From: an uncultured Oscillospiraceae bacterium
GTDB lineage: Bacteria; Bacillota; Clostridia; Oscillospirales; Oscillospiraceae
Length of the DNA: 64,000 nucleotides
Reading direction: 5' to 3'
Assembly (NCBI GenBank): GCA_934572335.1
Contig: CAKTKU010000002.1
Coordinates: forward strand, 128,941-192,940
The notes beneath the pieces are model-generated. The model saw only the letters and a program-made list of their open reading frames with translations. It was not told the origin of the DNA and did no database searches. Below are positions 17,593 to 26,527 of this stretch, piece after piece. A program made the position numbers and the translations under genes. Position 1 is the stretch's first letter. Every line of letters begins with the position of its first letter.

Positions 17593-18266
17593 GCGTTCAT
17601 CCCCTCCAGCGCCTGACGCGCCGCCATCTGCTCCGCCTCTTTCTTCGTTCTGCCGCTGCCTTCGCCCGCCGCGACGCCGTTGATGTACACGCCGAAGCGG
17701 AACGTCTTGCAGTGGTCGGGACCGCTCTCGCCGATGAGCTCATAGCTTATGTGCTGGTCGCGCTTGCGCTGCACCAGCTCCTGAAGCCGGGTCTTATAAT
17801 CGTCCGAGCAGTGCTGATCCCCCAGCTCCGCGCGGGAGAGTATCTTCTCCATGATGAAGCGCCGGGATTCATCCATGCTGCCGGTGTCGATATACATCGC
17901 CGCGATGATGGACTCCACCATATCGGCCAGTATCGAGGCGCGCTCGCGCCCGCCGGTGTGCTCCTCCCCGCGGCCAAGGCGCATATACTGCCCCAGCCCA
18001 AGCTCAAGCGCCACGCGGTGCAGGCTCGCCTCGCACACAAGCTCGGCGCGCAGACGCGTCATGCGCCCCTCGGGGAGCTTCGGCTCGTGCCGGTAGAGGA
18101 AGTCCGCCGTCACAACGCCGAGAATGGAATCGCCCAGAAACTCCAGCCGCTCATAGCTCTCCGCGCCGCCGTGGCGCTCGTTGGCGTATGAGCTGTGCGT
18201 GAGCGCGGTGGTGAGCAGCGCCTTATTTTTGAATGTGTAGCCTATCCCGGCCTCAAGCTTGTCCAT
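17589..18266 (-). CDS. rnc: Ribonuclease III
   Basis: This 225-residue double-strand RNA endonuclease processes rRNA precursors and structured mRNAs. The RNase III signature ERLEFLGDSILG is at about residues 40-51, with acidic metal ligands repeated in DMVESIIAA. A double-stranded RNA-binding domain follows from about residue 150 (DYKTRLQELVQ to GSGRTKKEAEQMAARQAL). Its start lies 14 bases inside plsX. There is no acpP gene between plsX and rnc, unlike many Bacillota. Confidence 0.97.
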   Translation of the reverse strand: MDKLEAGIGYTFKNKALLTTALTHSSYANERHGGAESYERLEFLGDSILGVVTADFLYRHEPKLPEGRMTRLRAELVCEASLHRVALELGLGQYMRLGRGEEHTGGRERASILADMVESIIAAMYIDTGSMDESRRFIMEKILSRAELGDQHCSDDYKTRLQELVQRKRDQHISYELIGESGPDHCKTFRFGVYINGVAAGEGSGRTKKEAEQMAARQALEGMNA

Positions 18267-19281
18267 TTTCCTCTTCGCCCTTGATCTTCATGTATTCGAT
18301 ATTCGCGTTTATGTCGCTGATAAGCCCGGAGCCGGCAAAAGCGATCGCCTGACGCACGGCGGCGAAGATGCTCGCCGCGTTGGACGACCCGTGCGCCTTC
18401 ACAACGGGCTTGGATATGCCGATGAGCGCCGTGCCGCCGACCTCGTTGACGTCCATGGACTTCTTCATTTCCTTAAGATCGCTCTTCAGTACGGCGGCGG
18501 CGAGCTTATTGACGGTGCTCTTGTAGAAAACGCCCTTGAGCGCGCCCATCATGAACTTTATGACGCCCTCCGTCGTTTTCAGCAGGACATTGCCCGTGAA
18601 GCCGTCCGTCACGACGACCTCTGCCTTGCCCGCGAACACGTCTGTTCCCTCAACGTTGCCCACGAAGTTTATCCTGCCCTCGTCGCCCGCCTTTTTCAGC
18701 AGGGCGAACGCCTGATGCTGCAAGGTGCCGCCCTTGGTGTCCTCCGTGCCGACGTTCAAAAGACCCACGCGCGGGGCTTCACAGCCCATGAGCTTGCGCG
18801 CATAAAAGCTGCCCATGAACGCGAATTGCAGCAGATATTCCGCCGTGCACTCCACATTCGCGCCGCAGTCGATGAGCATGACGCCGTGCTCCCCCGCGGG
18901 AAGAACGGGCGCGAGCGCCGCGCGGCGTATGCCGCGGATGCGCTTGACCGTGAGCGTCGCGCCTGTCAGAAGCGCGCCGGTGCTGCCCGCCGAGACGACC
19001 GCGTCCCCCGCGCCGTCGCGCAGGAGATTGAGCGCCACCGCCATGGAGGAATCCTTCTTGCGGCGGATGGCGGTGCTGGGGTCGTCCTCCATGGTGACGA
19101 CCTCCGTCGCGTTGACGACGTCTATATCATCGCAGCCCTCCGCGGCAAGGCACTCGCGCACGCGCTCTTCAATGCCGACGAGCGTGACGTCCACGCCCAG
19201 CTCGCGCTTTGCGCGCACCGCGCCCTTTACGATCTCTTCCGGGGCGTTGTCGCCGCCCATTGCGTCGATTATTATCCTCAC
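18253..19281 (-). CDS. plsX: Phosphate acyltransferase PlsX
   Basis: This 342-residue enzyme makes acyl-phosphate from acyl-ACP and phosphate, the first step of phospholipid synthesis before PlsY. Family motifs: MRIIIDAMGGDNAPEEIVKG, KDSSMAVAL, SAGSTGALLTGA, and DGFTGNVLLKTTEG. Length is normal. It overlaps trmFO by 4 bases and rnc by 14. The fatty-acid regulator FapR and acpP often seen beside plsX are not present here. Confidence 0.96.
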   Translation of the reverse strand: MRIIIDAMGGDNAPEEIVKGAVRAKRELGVDVTLVGIEERVRECLAAEGCDDIDVVNATEVVTMEDDPSTAIRRKKDSSMAVALNLLRDGAGDAVVSAGSTGALLTGATLTVKRIRGIRRAALAPVLPAGEHGVMLIDCGANVECTAEYLLQFAFMGSFYARKLMGCEAPRVGLLNVGTEDTKGGTLQHQAFALLKKAGDEGRINFVGNVEGTDVFAGKAEVVVTDGFTGNVLLKTTEGVIKFMMGALKGVFYKSTVNKLAAAVLKSDLKEMKKSMDVNEVGGTALIGISKPVVKAHGSSNAASIFAAVRQAIAFAGSGLISDINANIEYMKIKGEEENGQA

Positions 19282-20591
19282 AGTCTGAATACCTCCTTGG
19301 TCAGAAGCTTGTCTATTATCTCAATCGAGCGCCGGGATATTTCGGCGTTCTTGTTTCTCTTTCCCTTTACTCTGTACCCCAGCGGCGTGATGATGCCGAA
19401 GTTGATGTTCATCGGCTGGAAATCGCCCACGCTGCCGCCGGAGATGTACTCCGCCAGCGCGCCTATCGCGGTCTCCTGCGGGAGGTCCACGCTCTCAAGC
19501 CCAAGCACGCGCGCGGCGGTCTCTATGCCGACGAGCATGCCCGACGCGGCGGATTCCACATAACCCTCAACGCCGGTCATCTGCCCGGCAAAGCTTATCC
19601 GCTCGTCGGAGCGCAGACGGTAGTACCTGTCGAGGAGCTTTGGGCTGTTGAGATAGGTGTTTCGGTGCATGACGCCGTAGCGCACGAACTCCGCGTCGTG
19701 CAGCGCCGGGATCATGGAGAACACGCGCTTCTGCTCGCCCCAGGTGAGGTGCGTCTGGAAGCCGACGATGTTGTAGATCGTCCCCTCGGCGTTGTCGCGC
19801 CTGAGCTGCACCACGGCGTAATTCTCTCTCCCCGTGCGCGGGTCGATGAGCCCCACGGGCTTGAGCGGGCCGTAGCGCAGGGTGTCCACCCCGCGGCGCG
19901 CCATGACCTCCACCGGCATGCAGCCTTCAAACACGCCCGCGTCGTCAAAGCCGTGCACCTCCGCCTCCTTCGCGCGCACAAGCTCGCCCACGAAGGCGAG
20001 ATACTCGTCCTTATCCATCGGGCAGTTGACGTAGTCCGCCGTGCCCTTGTCGTAGCGCGAGGCGAAAAACGCGCTCGACATATCCACGCTCTCCAGCGTG
20101 ACGATGGGGGCGACAGCGTCGTAAAAATGCAGGTCGCTCTCCGGGCAAAGCGCGGCGATCTTCTCCGCGATGGCGTCGCTTGAGAGCGGTCCCGTCGCGA
20201 TGACGACCGTGCCCTCAGGTATTTCAGTTGCCTCGGCGGAGACAAGCTCAATATTCCCGCACGCTTTCAGCCTGTCCGTGATATATCTCGAAAAGCCCTC
20301 TCTGTCCACGGCGAGCGCGCCGCCCGCCGCGACGCGGTTTGCGTCGGCGCTCTCCATGATGAGCGAGCCGAGGCGGCGCATCTCCTCCTTCAGCAGCCCC
20401 ACCGCGTTCGTCAGCTCATCGCTGCGCAGGGAGTTGGAGCAGACAAGCTCCGCAAAATATTCGGATGTATGTGCCGGGGTCATCTTCGCGGGCTTCATCT
20501 CCACAAGGCGCACCGGAACGCCGCGCTTGGCAAGCTGCCACGCGCACTCGCTCCCGGCGAGCCCCGCGCCCAGGACAGTCACTTTTTCCAT
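19278..20591 (-). CDS. trmFO: Folate-dependent tRNA m5U54 methyltransferase TrmFO
   Basis: This 437-residue flavoprotein uses methylene-tetrahydrofolate and FADH2 to form 5-methyluridine at position 54 of tRNA. The FAD-binding start VTVLGAGLAGSECAWQLA, the VCSNSLRSDE motif and the FQTHLTWGEQKRV and FAGQMTGVEGYVESAASG segments are typical. It replaces SAM-dependent TrmA in most Bacillota. It overlaps topA by one base (TAATG) and plsX by four. Confidence 0.96.
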   Translation of the reverse strand: MEKVTVLGAGLAGSECAWQLAKRGVPVRLVEMKPAKMTPAHTSEYFAELVCSNSLRSDELTNAVGLLKEEMRRLGSLIMESADANRVAAGGALAVDREGFSRYITDRLKACGNIELVSAEATEIPEGTVVIATGPLSSDAIAEKIAALCPESDLHFYDAVAPIVTLESVDMSSAFFASRYDKGTADYVNCPMDKDEYLAFVGELVRAKEAEVHGFDDAGVFEGCMPVEVMARRGVDTLRYGPLKPVGLIDPRTGRENYAVVQLRRDNAEGTIYNIVGFQTHLTWGEQKRVFSMIPALHDAEFVRYGVMHRNTYLNSPKLLDRYYRLRSDERISFAGQMTGVEGYVESAASGMLVGIETAARVLGLESVDLPQETAIGALAEYISGGSVGDFQPMNINFGIITPLGYRVKGKRNKNAEISRRSIEIIDKLLTKEVFRL

Positions 20592-22906
20592 TATTCTTCC
20601 TTAGTATCTTTCTTTGTTGTTTTCTTTGCGGTGGTCTTTTTCGCCGCGGTCGTTTTCTTTGCCGCGGCGGGTTTCTTGGCAGCCGCGGTCTTTTTTGCCG
20701 CGGTTTTCTTCGCGGCGGGCTTTGCGGTCTCTTCCGCGGCAGTCTCCGCCGCGGCGGTGTCCGCGTTCTCCGCGCCCTCCGCGGGTGCGGCGGCTTTCTT
20801 CTTATATCCGCGCTGATCCTCCGGCACGAAGTTGACGCACTCCGGGTTCTCGCAGAAGCCCTTGGAGTGTCCCCTGCCGCTGCGCTTGAACATCGTCTTG
20901 CCGCAGGCGGGGCAGAAGTCCTTTGTCGGGACGTCCCATGTTATAAAGCCGCAGTCAGTGCCGCGCTCGCAGGCGTAGAAAACGTAGCCCTTTTTCGATG
21001 TGCGCTTGAGTATTCTGCCGCCGCACTTGGGGCATTTGCCCGGCATCTCGACGACGATGGGCTTTGTGAATGTGCACTCGGGGAAGCCGGGGCATGCGAG
21101 GAAGTACCCGAACTTGCCCTTTTTGACGACCATCTGCCGTCCGCAGACGTCGCAGTATTCATCGCTCAGTACATCCGGCACCTTTATGCGCACGCCGTCC
21201 AGCGCCTTCTCCGCCTCGCTCATCTCGCCGCTGAAATCCTTGTAGAAATCCGTGAGCACATCGCGCCACGCGGCCTTGCCGTTTTCTATCTCGTCAAGCT
21301 CGGCTTCCATGTGGTTTGTGAATTTCAGGTCGACGATGTCGGCAAAATGCTCCTTCATCAGCTTTGTCACGACCTCGCCCAGCGGCGTGGGGCGCAGGTA
21401 CTTGCCCTCCTTTATGACATAGTCATGGGAGGTTATGGTGGATATGGTGGGCGCGTAGGTGGACGGGCGGCCTATGCCCTTTTCCTCCATCGCGCGGATA
21501 AGCGTCGCCTCGGTGTAGCGCGCGGGCGGCTGGGTGAACTGCTGGTCGGGGATCATCTTGTCGAGATAGACCTGCTGCCCCTCGCTGAGACTGGGCAGGG
21601 GGTTGGCAAGCTCGGCGCTCTCCTCGTCGCGTGTCTCTTCATAGACGGCGGTATAGCCGGGGAACTTCATCTCCGAATAATTCGCGCGGAACACGTGCCC
21701 GGCGCTCTCCGTGTCAACGGAGACGTTGTCATAAACGGCGTTTGCCATCTGGCAGGCGGTGAAGCGCCCCCAGATGAGGCGGTAGAGCCGGTACTGCTCC
21801 TGCGTGAGGTCCTTGCGCACCATCTCCGGCGTGAGGTTGACATCCGTGGGGCGTATCGCCTCGTGCGCGTCCTGCGCGCCCGCCTTCGTCTTGAAGCGGC
21901 GCGGCTGCGCGGGGCAGTACTCAGCGCCGTAGCGCGCGGTGATGTATGCGCGCGCGGCGGCGAGCGCCTCGTCGGAGAGACGCAGAGAGTCGGTACGCAT
22001 ATAGGTGATGAGACCCACGCTGCCCTGCCCGGATATTTCCACGCCCTCATAAAGCTGCTGAGCGATGGACATGGTGCGGCGCGGCGTCATGCCGAGGCGG
22101 CGCGACGCCTCCTGCTGAAGCGTGGAGGTGATGAACGGGGGCGCAGGGGATTTCTGCTTCTCGCCGCGCTTGACGGTTTTTATTATGAACGGCGCGTCGG
22201 TCACATCCGCGATAACGGCGTTGACCTCCGCCTCGTTTTTCAGCTCTTTTTTCTTGTCCGCCGTGCCGTAATAGCGCGCGGTAAAGCTCGCCTCCGGCGT
22301 GCCGCAGTTGAGATGCGCGTCGAGCAGCCAGTATTCCTCGCTGACGAACGCCGTGATCTCCTCCTCGCGGTCGACGACCATGCGCGTCGCCACGGACTGC
22401 ACGCGCCCCGCGGACAGCCCCGTCTTTATCTTGCGCCACAGCAGCGGCGACAGCTCATACCCGACTATGCGGTCGAGGATGCGGCGCGCCTGCTGCGCGT
22501 CGACAAGATCCTGATCTATCGCGCGCGGTTTTTTGATGCTCTCTGTGACGACCTTCTTTGTTATCTCGTTGAAGGTCACGCGCCTTGCCTTCTCATCGTC
22601 CAGCTCCAAAAGCTCCTTGAGGTGCCAGGAGATGGCCTCGCCCTCGCGGTCAGGGTCGGTCGCGAGATACACAGTCGAGGCGGACTTGGACTCCTTCTTC
22701 AATTCGTTTATAAGCTCGCGCTTATCCTTGACGGGGATATACTGCGGCTCAAAGCCGTGCTCGATATCCACGCCCATCTTGCTCTTGGGCAGATCGCGCA
22801 GATGCCCCATGGACGCGGTGACCTTGTACCCGCTGCCCAGATATTTCTCTATTGTCTTAGCCTTTGCCGGGGACTCCACTATGACGAGTTCCTTTGCTTT
22901 TGCCAT
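20591..22906 (-). CDS. topA: DNA topoisomerase I with histone H1-like tail
   Basis: This 771-residue type IA topoisomerase relaxes negative supercoils. The TOPRIM start LVIVESPAKAKTIEKYLG, DPDREGEAISWHL and the catalytic tyrosine in GLITYMRTDSLRLS are present. Three zinc-ribbon repeats follow (CDVCGRQM..., CPKCGGRI..., CPACGKTM...), each with paired Cys motifs. The last about 70 residues are low-complexity Ala/Lys/Thr repeats of the AKKTAAKK type, resembling eukaryotic histone H1 tails and likely a DNA-binding extension. It follows dprA by nine bases, the classic dprA-topA pair. Confidence 0.96.
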   Translation of the reverse strand: MAKAKELVIVESPAKAKTIEKYLGSGYKVTASMGHLRDLPKSKMGVDIEHGFEPQYIPVKDKRELINELKKESKSASTVYLATDPDREGEAISWHLKELLELDDEKARRVTFNEITKKVVTESIKKPRAIDQDLVDAQQARRILDRIVGYELSPLLWRKIKTGLSAGRVQSVATRMVVDREEEITAFVSEEYWLLDAHLNCGTPEASFTARYYGTADKKKELKNEAEVNAVIADVTDAPFIIKTVKRGEKQKSPAPPFITSTLQQEASRRLGMTPRRTMSIAQQLYEGVEISGQGSVGLITYMRTDSLRLSDEALAAARAYITARYGAEYCPAQPRRFKTKAGAQDAHEAIRPTDVNLTPEMVRKDLTQEQYRLYRLIWGRFTACQMANAVYDNVSVDTESAGHVFRANYSEMKFPGYTAVYEETRDEESAELANPLPSLSEGQQVYLDKMIPDQQFTQPPARYTEATLIRAMEEKGIGRPSTYAPTISTITSHDYVIKEGKYLRPTPLGEVVTKLMKEHFADIVDLKFTNHMEAELDEIENGKAAWRDVLTDFYKDFSGEMSEAEKALDGVRIKVPDVLSDEYCDVCGRQMVVKKGKFGYFLACPGFPECTFTKPIVVEMPGKCPKCGGRILKRTSKKGYVFYACERGTDCGFITWDVPTKDFCPACGKTMFKRSGRGHSKGFCENPECVNFVPEDQRGYKKKAAAPAEGAENADTAAAETAAEETAKPAAKKTAAKKTAAAKKPAAAKKTTAAKKTTAKKTTKKDTKEE

Positions 22907-22915
22907 TGCTGTTCC

Positions 22916-24124
22916 TCATTTCTTCGCTGTATTCAACAAAATGCGTCTGCCAGCCTCACGGCGCACAAAGCCCTTTATCTCCAAAACCGTGAGCTGGGCG
23001 AGCACCGCCGCGGTCGTCAGACCCGTGGTCTCTATTATGTCATCTATATGCGAGCCGCCGGGAGCGATAGCGTTCACTATCTTTAACTGTGGCTCACTGA
23101 GCTGACCGAGCTGGTCTTTCAAGTCAATATAGCGCCTGTCGTTTTCCTTGTCAATGACTTTTTTTGTTTTATTATGCCGAACGGGTCTCTTTTGTGCTGT
23201 TTTACCGGCGCTCAGGGCGTTTATCTCCGGGCGCTCCGCGCACACCTCGGGGCGGTGCACCGTGGGATAACGCCACTCAAATTCGCTCATCACGTCCCAG
23301 CCGCGCGTCACGAGCTTCGCCCCGTCCTTGAGATAGCCGAGCGTACCCGCGCTCATGGCGGCGTCAGCATTTGCGGGCACGGCAAATATCTCCTTGCCCT
23401 GCTCCGCCGCCTCCTCGATGAAAAGGCGCGTGCCGCTGCGCTCCGGTGCTTCCACCGCCACCGCGCCGACGGACAGCCCCGCCGTCACGCGGTTCCTGTC
23501 GCGGAAAAAGCCGCGGCGCTGCTCGCTTCCGGGCGCGTACTCGCTCACGAGTGCGCCGTATTCCGCGACCTCTTCCGCAAGCTTCCCCTCTGAAAGCTCA
23601 TGCGCCGTGCCGAGCACGCCTATGCACGTCCCGCCCGCGCCAAGAGCACCGATTGCCCCAGCCGCGTCGATACCGGCGGTCAAGCCCGAGGCGACGATGC
23701 CGCCGCAGCGGACGATTTCCCCGGCGATGCCGCGTGCCATCCTCACGCCGTAATCCGTCGCCCGCCGCGTGCCGACAACGGCGATAACGGCATTGTCGTC
23801 CACGCGCGGCAGCGTCCCGCGCACATACAGCACCGGCGGCGGTGCGAATATATTTTTCAGTCTCGCGGGATAGGCGCGGTCATCAAACGTGATGATCTCC
23901 AGCCCCTGACGCGCGCACGCCTCGATGACGCGCTCCGCGCGGTCAAGGTCGCGCCGCTCCAGCGTCTCCGCGTCCTCGCGGCGGATGTCCTCCAGCGCGG
24001 CGAACGCGCCCGTTGGCGCGAAGAACGCCTGCTCCGCGTCGCCATAGCGGCGCATTATCTCCGCCTTGGCACGCGCGCTGACAGCCGCGTCCGAAAGCCA
24101 TATCCAGTATTTCAGTGCCGCCAT
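22916..24124 (-). CDS. dprA: DNA-processing protein DprA
   Basis: This 402-residue protein loads RecA on incoming single-stranded DNA during natural transformation. The Rossmann-like DprA core shows VVGTRRATDYGVRMA, GGIVASGLTAGIDAAG and DRNRVTAGLSVGAVAVEA; a C-terminal winged helix spans about residues 335-402 (LSEPQLKIVNAI... HIDDIIETTGL). The usual GIDxxxHxGAL motif reads GIDAAGAIGAL, so its histidine is absent. The ATG at 24124 follows GAGGAG. Confidence 0.94.
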   Translation of the reverse strand: MAALKYWIWLSDAAVSARAKAEIMRRYGDAEQAFFAPTGAFAALEDIRREDAETLERRDLDRAERVIEACARQGLEIITFDDRAYPARLKNIFAPPPVLYVRGTLPRVDDNAVIAVVGTRRATDYGVRMARGIAGEIVRCGGIVASGLTAGIDAAGAIGALGAGGTCIGVLGTAHELSEGKLAEEVAEYGALVSEYAPGSEQRRGFFRDRNRVTAGLSVGAVAVEAPERSGTRLFIEEAAEQGKEIFAVPANADAAMSAGTLGYLKDGAKLVTRGWDVMSEFEWRYPTVHRPEVCAERPEINALSAGKTAQKRPVRHNKTKKVIDKENDRRYIDLKDQLGQLSEPQLKIVNAIAPGGSHIDDIIETTGLTTAAVLAQLTVLEIKGFVRREAGRRILLNTAKK

Positions 24125-24151
24125 ATCCCGCTCCTCTTTCTCTCTTCCTAT

Positions 24152-24913
24152 TTAAATATCTCTCACCCGCGCCATTTCCCACATCACGAGCGACGCGGCG
24201 ATCGCGGCGTTGAGCGATTCGCTGCACGGCTGCATGGGGATGATAAGCTCCCCCACGCACATACCAAGCAGCTCCCGGCTCAGTCCGCGCCCCTCGCTGC
24301 CGACGGCGACGGCGGCGTTTTTCAGCTCAAGCGTGCGTATATCCGCCGCGCGCGGCGAGAGTGCCGCGCCGTAGAGCGCGAGAGAGTTTTTCCCCATCAG
24401 CGCCGCAAGCTCCGTGAGCGGGCAGCATATCACCCGCTGGCGGAATATCGCGCCCATCGTGGCGCGCACGGTCTTGGGGTTATACAGGTCCGCGCACTCA
24501 CCTGTGAGTATCACCGCGTCAATGCCGAAGGCGCTCGCGCTGCGTATAACGGTGCCGACATTGCCGGGGTCCTGCACGGTTTCGAGCACGAGGGCGTTTT
24601 TTATCGGCGCGGAGGCGTCCTCCGCCGGTATTCTCACGGTGAACACGGGTCCGGGGCTGTTCTTCATCGGGGAGGCGTAGTCAAAAAGCTCCTCCCCGGC
24701 GATATACTGCGCGGCGCGGTCAAGCCCCGGAAGCTCCTCCGCGCGCTCTTTCCACAGCGCGCTCGTGACCTCTGCGCCGAAGGAGAGCGCCTCGCGCAGG
24801 GGCTTCATCCCGTCGCAGACGTACTCGCCCCGCTCCCGCCGGTACTCCGCGTCGGACGCGAGCAGCCGGAGCACGCGGATATATTCGTTTTTTCGTGATG
24901 TTATTTTTTCCAT
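24152..24913 (-). CDS. SpoU/TrmH-family RNA 2'-O-methyltransferase
   Basis: This 253-residue SPOUT methyltransferase has an N-terminal L30e-like substrate-binding domain and a C-terminal knotted SAM domain. The three SpoU motifs are clear: DPGNVGTVIRSASAFG, VGSEGRGLS and SLNAAIAASL. Such proteins methylate ribose 2'-OH in rRNA (RlmB-like) or tRNA; the target cannot be fixed from sequence. It is the likely first gene of the housekeeping transcript through dprA and topA. The ribosome site is very weak. Confidence 0.88.
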   Translation of the reverse strand: MEKITSRKNEYIRVLRLLASDAEYRRERGEYVCDGMKPLREALSFGAEVTSALWKERAEELPGLDRAAQYIAGEELFDYASPMKNSPGPVFTVRIPAEDASAPIKNALVLETVQDPGNVGTVIRSASAFGIDAVILTGECADLYNPKTVRATMGAIFRQRVICCPLTELAALMGKNSLALYGAALSPRAADIRTLELKNAAVAVGSEGRGLSRELLGMCVGELIIPMQPCSESLNAAIAASLVMWEMARVRDI

Positions 24914-24943
24914 ACTTCATATACAACTTTTAAATTTGAAAAC

Positions 24944-24971
24944 ATTCTACCATAATCGCGCAGATTTGCAA
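24944..24971 (-). promoter_or_regulatory. Candidate SigA promoter of the housekeeping operon
   Basis: TTGCAA (24966-24971), 16 bases and TAGAAT (24944-24949) on the minus strand. It lies between the terminator of the polysaccharide operon and the SpoU gene at 24913, giving a short leader of about 24 bases. Confidence 0.5.
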
Positions 24972-24986
24972 GGGCATACAGACGGC

Positions 24987-25018
24987 AAAAAGCGAAATGA
25001 TTGTAAACTCATTTCGCT
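24987..25018 (-). terminator. Terminator of the polysaccharide operon
   Basis: AGCGAAATGA (24991-25000) and TCATTTCGCT (25009-25018) form a perfect 10-bp stem. On the minus strand it is followed by TTTTT. It lies just past the stop of the membrane protein at 25026. Confidence 0.85.
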
Positions 25019-25025
25019 CTTTGAA

Positions 25026-26501
25026 TCAATTCTGCTTTTTCTTCACCCATGCAAACGGCACGGAGGCGAGCATGAACACGAACGGCATGGCGAAGAATCT
25101 GTACCGCGGCTGTATCTCGATCAGAAGATACGCCAGCACCGTGCCGCAGAGTATAGCCGCGATGAGCATCGGCGCGGCGGAGGTATTGCGCCCCCCGCCG
25201 TGCATGGCGTTGACCGCGAGCTTCACGCACCCGACTACCGCGAGCACATACGCGGTTATCCGCGCGGCAAGCTCCGCGCCGGAGAGGGCATAGGCCATGT
25301 CCTCCACGCTCATTCCGCCCACGGCGCTCTCCCACACATTCACGCCGCCCAGCGTGAACGTCAGATCCTCCGCGCTCGCCCAGAAGTATCTGAGCTTCGC
25401 GAGGAAGAACGCCGCCCAGCCGCCGTGCTGCGCAAGATGCTGTGATATTATATCCTGCCCTGCCGCGCGGCGCGCCGCGGGGTCGGCGAGATTCAGAATG
25501 TATATGTACTTATCCGACACCGTGCCGCCGTTCTCGCGGTCAAGCCCGACGACGAGCTTCCACTCCGGCACGGAGTTGCCTATCCCGTGCGGGGCGAGTC
25601 CCAGCGCGCCGAGCACCGCGCCCGCCGCCCACTTCACCGCGAAATACGCCAACGCGAACGCCGCGAGCGTTATAAGCAGCGACAGCGCGCGCTTTCTCCG
25701 CGGCTGCCCGATAACGGCGCAGAGCGCACAGCAGAAGACCGCCGCGAGGACTATCGTCCCCTCCGGGCGCATAAGGTCGCCCACGGCGAGCATCGCCCCT
25801 GCGAGCGCGCACCCCCATGGCGACACGGTCTCCGTCAGCACCGCCACGGCAAGCAGCACGAAGAAAAGCGAGATATGCTGGTTTGTCAGCACCGAGGCAT
25901 ACATTATCTGCGCAGGGTACACCGCCATCATAAACGCGGCGGCGAGCGCACAGCGCCCCGGCATGAAGCGCGACACGATGCGCCATATGAGGTATACGCT
26001 GCCCACGCTCCAAACAACGTTCATCATTTTCAGCGCGGCGACGCTCGGCACGATGCGCAGTATCGCGGCTTCGTACAGCACGAAGGGTATCTGGTACTGC
26101 CACCATGAGAAGTACCCCTCCGTCACGTCCGCCCAGCTCATGTCGCCCGCGGCGGCGGACTGCGCCGCACCGTAGAGCAGTGAAAAATCGCTCACGGGCT
26201 GGGTGGGGACAATGAAGATATACCCGACGCGCAGTGCGGCGGCGAGCGCGAGTACCACGGCGAGCACGGCTTTCTCCTGCCGCTCCGCCAGAGAGACCGC
26301 AAGGAGCGCCGCAATGAACACCGCGGCGGTGACGACCGCGCGCAGGACATTGCCCAGCCCCGCCGCCGTGAACGCGGCGGCGTTGACAAAGAACACGGCG
26401 AGCAGAGTATACGCCGCCGTCTCTATCACCCGTCCCGCCGCGGACGGCTCCTCCGGCAGACGCAGTGCCGCGCCCCCGGCAGTCAGTTTTCCTGCCCTCA
26501 T
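25026..26501 (-). CDS. GT39/ArnT-like multi-pass membrane glycosyltransferase (putative)
   Basis: This 491-residue polytopic protein has about ten hydrophobic helices. An extracellular loop (FSLLYGAAQSAAAGDMSWADV...) after the first helices and the VYLIWRIVSRF region fit the GT-C/dolichyl-phosphate-mannosyltransferase-like superfamily. It is the last gene of the polysaccharide operon, 26 bases after wecB. I chose the ATG at 26501 with GGGGAG upstream; a TTG at 26531 overlapping the wecB stop is an alternative. It could add a sugar from a lipid carrier outside the cell, or serve as the polymerase the operon otherwise lacks. Confidence 0.6.
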   Translation of the reverse strand: MRAGKLTAGGAALRLPEEPSAAGRVIETAAYTLLAVFFVNAAAFTAAGLGNVLRAVVTAAVFIAALLAVSLAERQEKAVLAVVLALAAALRVGYIFIVPTQPVSDFSLLYGAAQSAAAGDMSWADVTEGYFSWWQYQIPFVLYEAAILRIVPSVAALKMMNVVWSVGSVYLIWRIVSRFMPGRCALAAAFMMAVYPAQIMYASVLTNQHISLFFVLLAVAVLTETVSPWGCALAGAMLAVGDLMRPEGTIVLAAVFCCALCAVIGQPRRKRALSLLITLAAFALAYFAVKWAAGAVLGALGLAPHGIGNSVPEWKLVVGLDRENGGTVSDKYIYILNLADPAARRAAGQDIISQHLAQHGGWAAFFLAKLRYFWASAEDLTFTLGGVNVWESAVGGMSVEDMAYALSGAELAARITAYVLAVVGCVKLAVNAMHGGGRNTSAAPMLIAAILCGTVLAYLLIEIQPRYRFFAMPFVFMLASVPFAWVKKKQN

Positions 26502-26527
26502 GCGTTTCTCTCCCCGCGCCGAAGCGC

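Noticed and set aside
20465..23086. An 873-codon plus-strand open frame opposite trmFO/topA/dprA
   Set aside because: It spans three real genes on the other strand and has no supporting ribosome site or motif.
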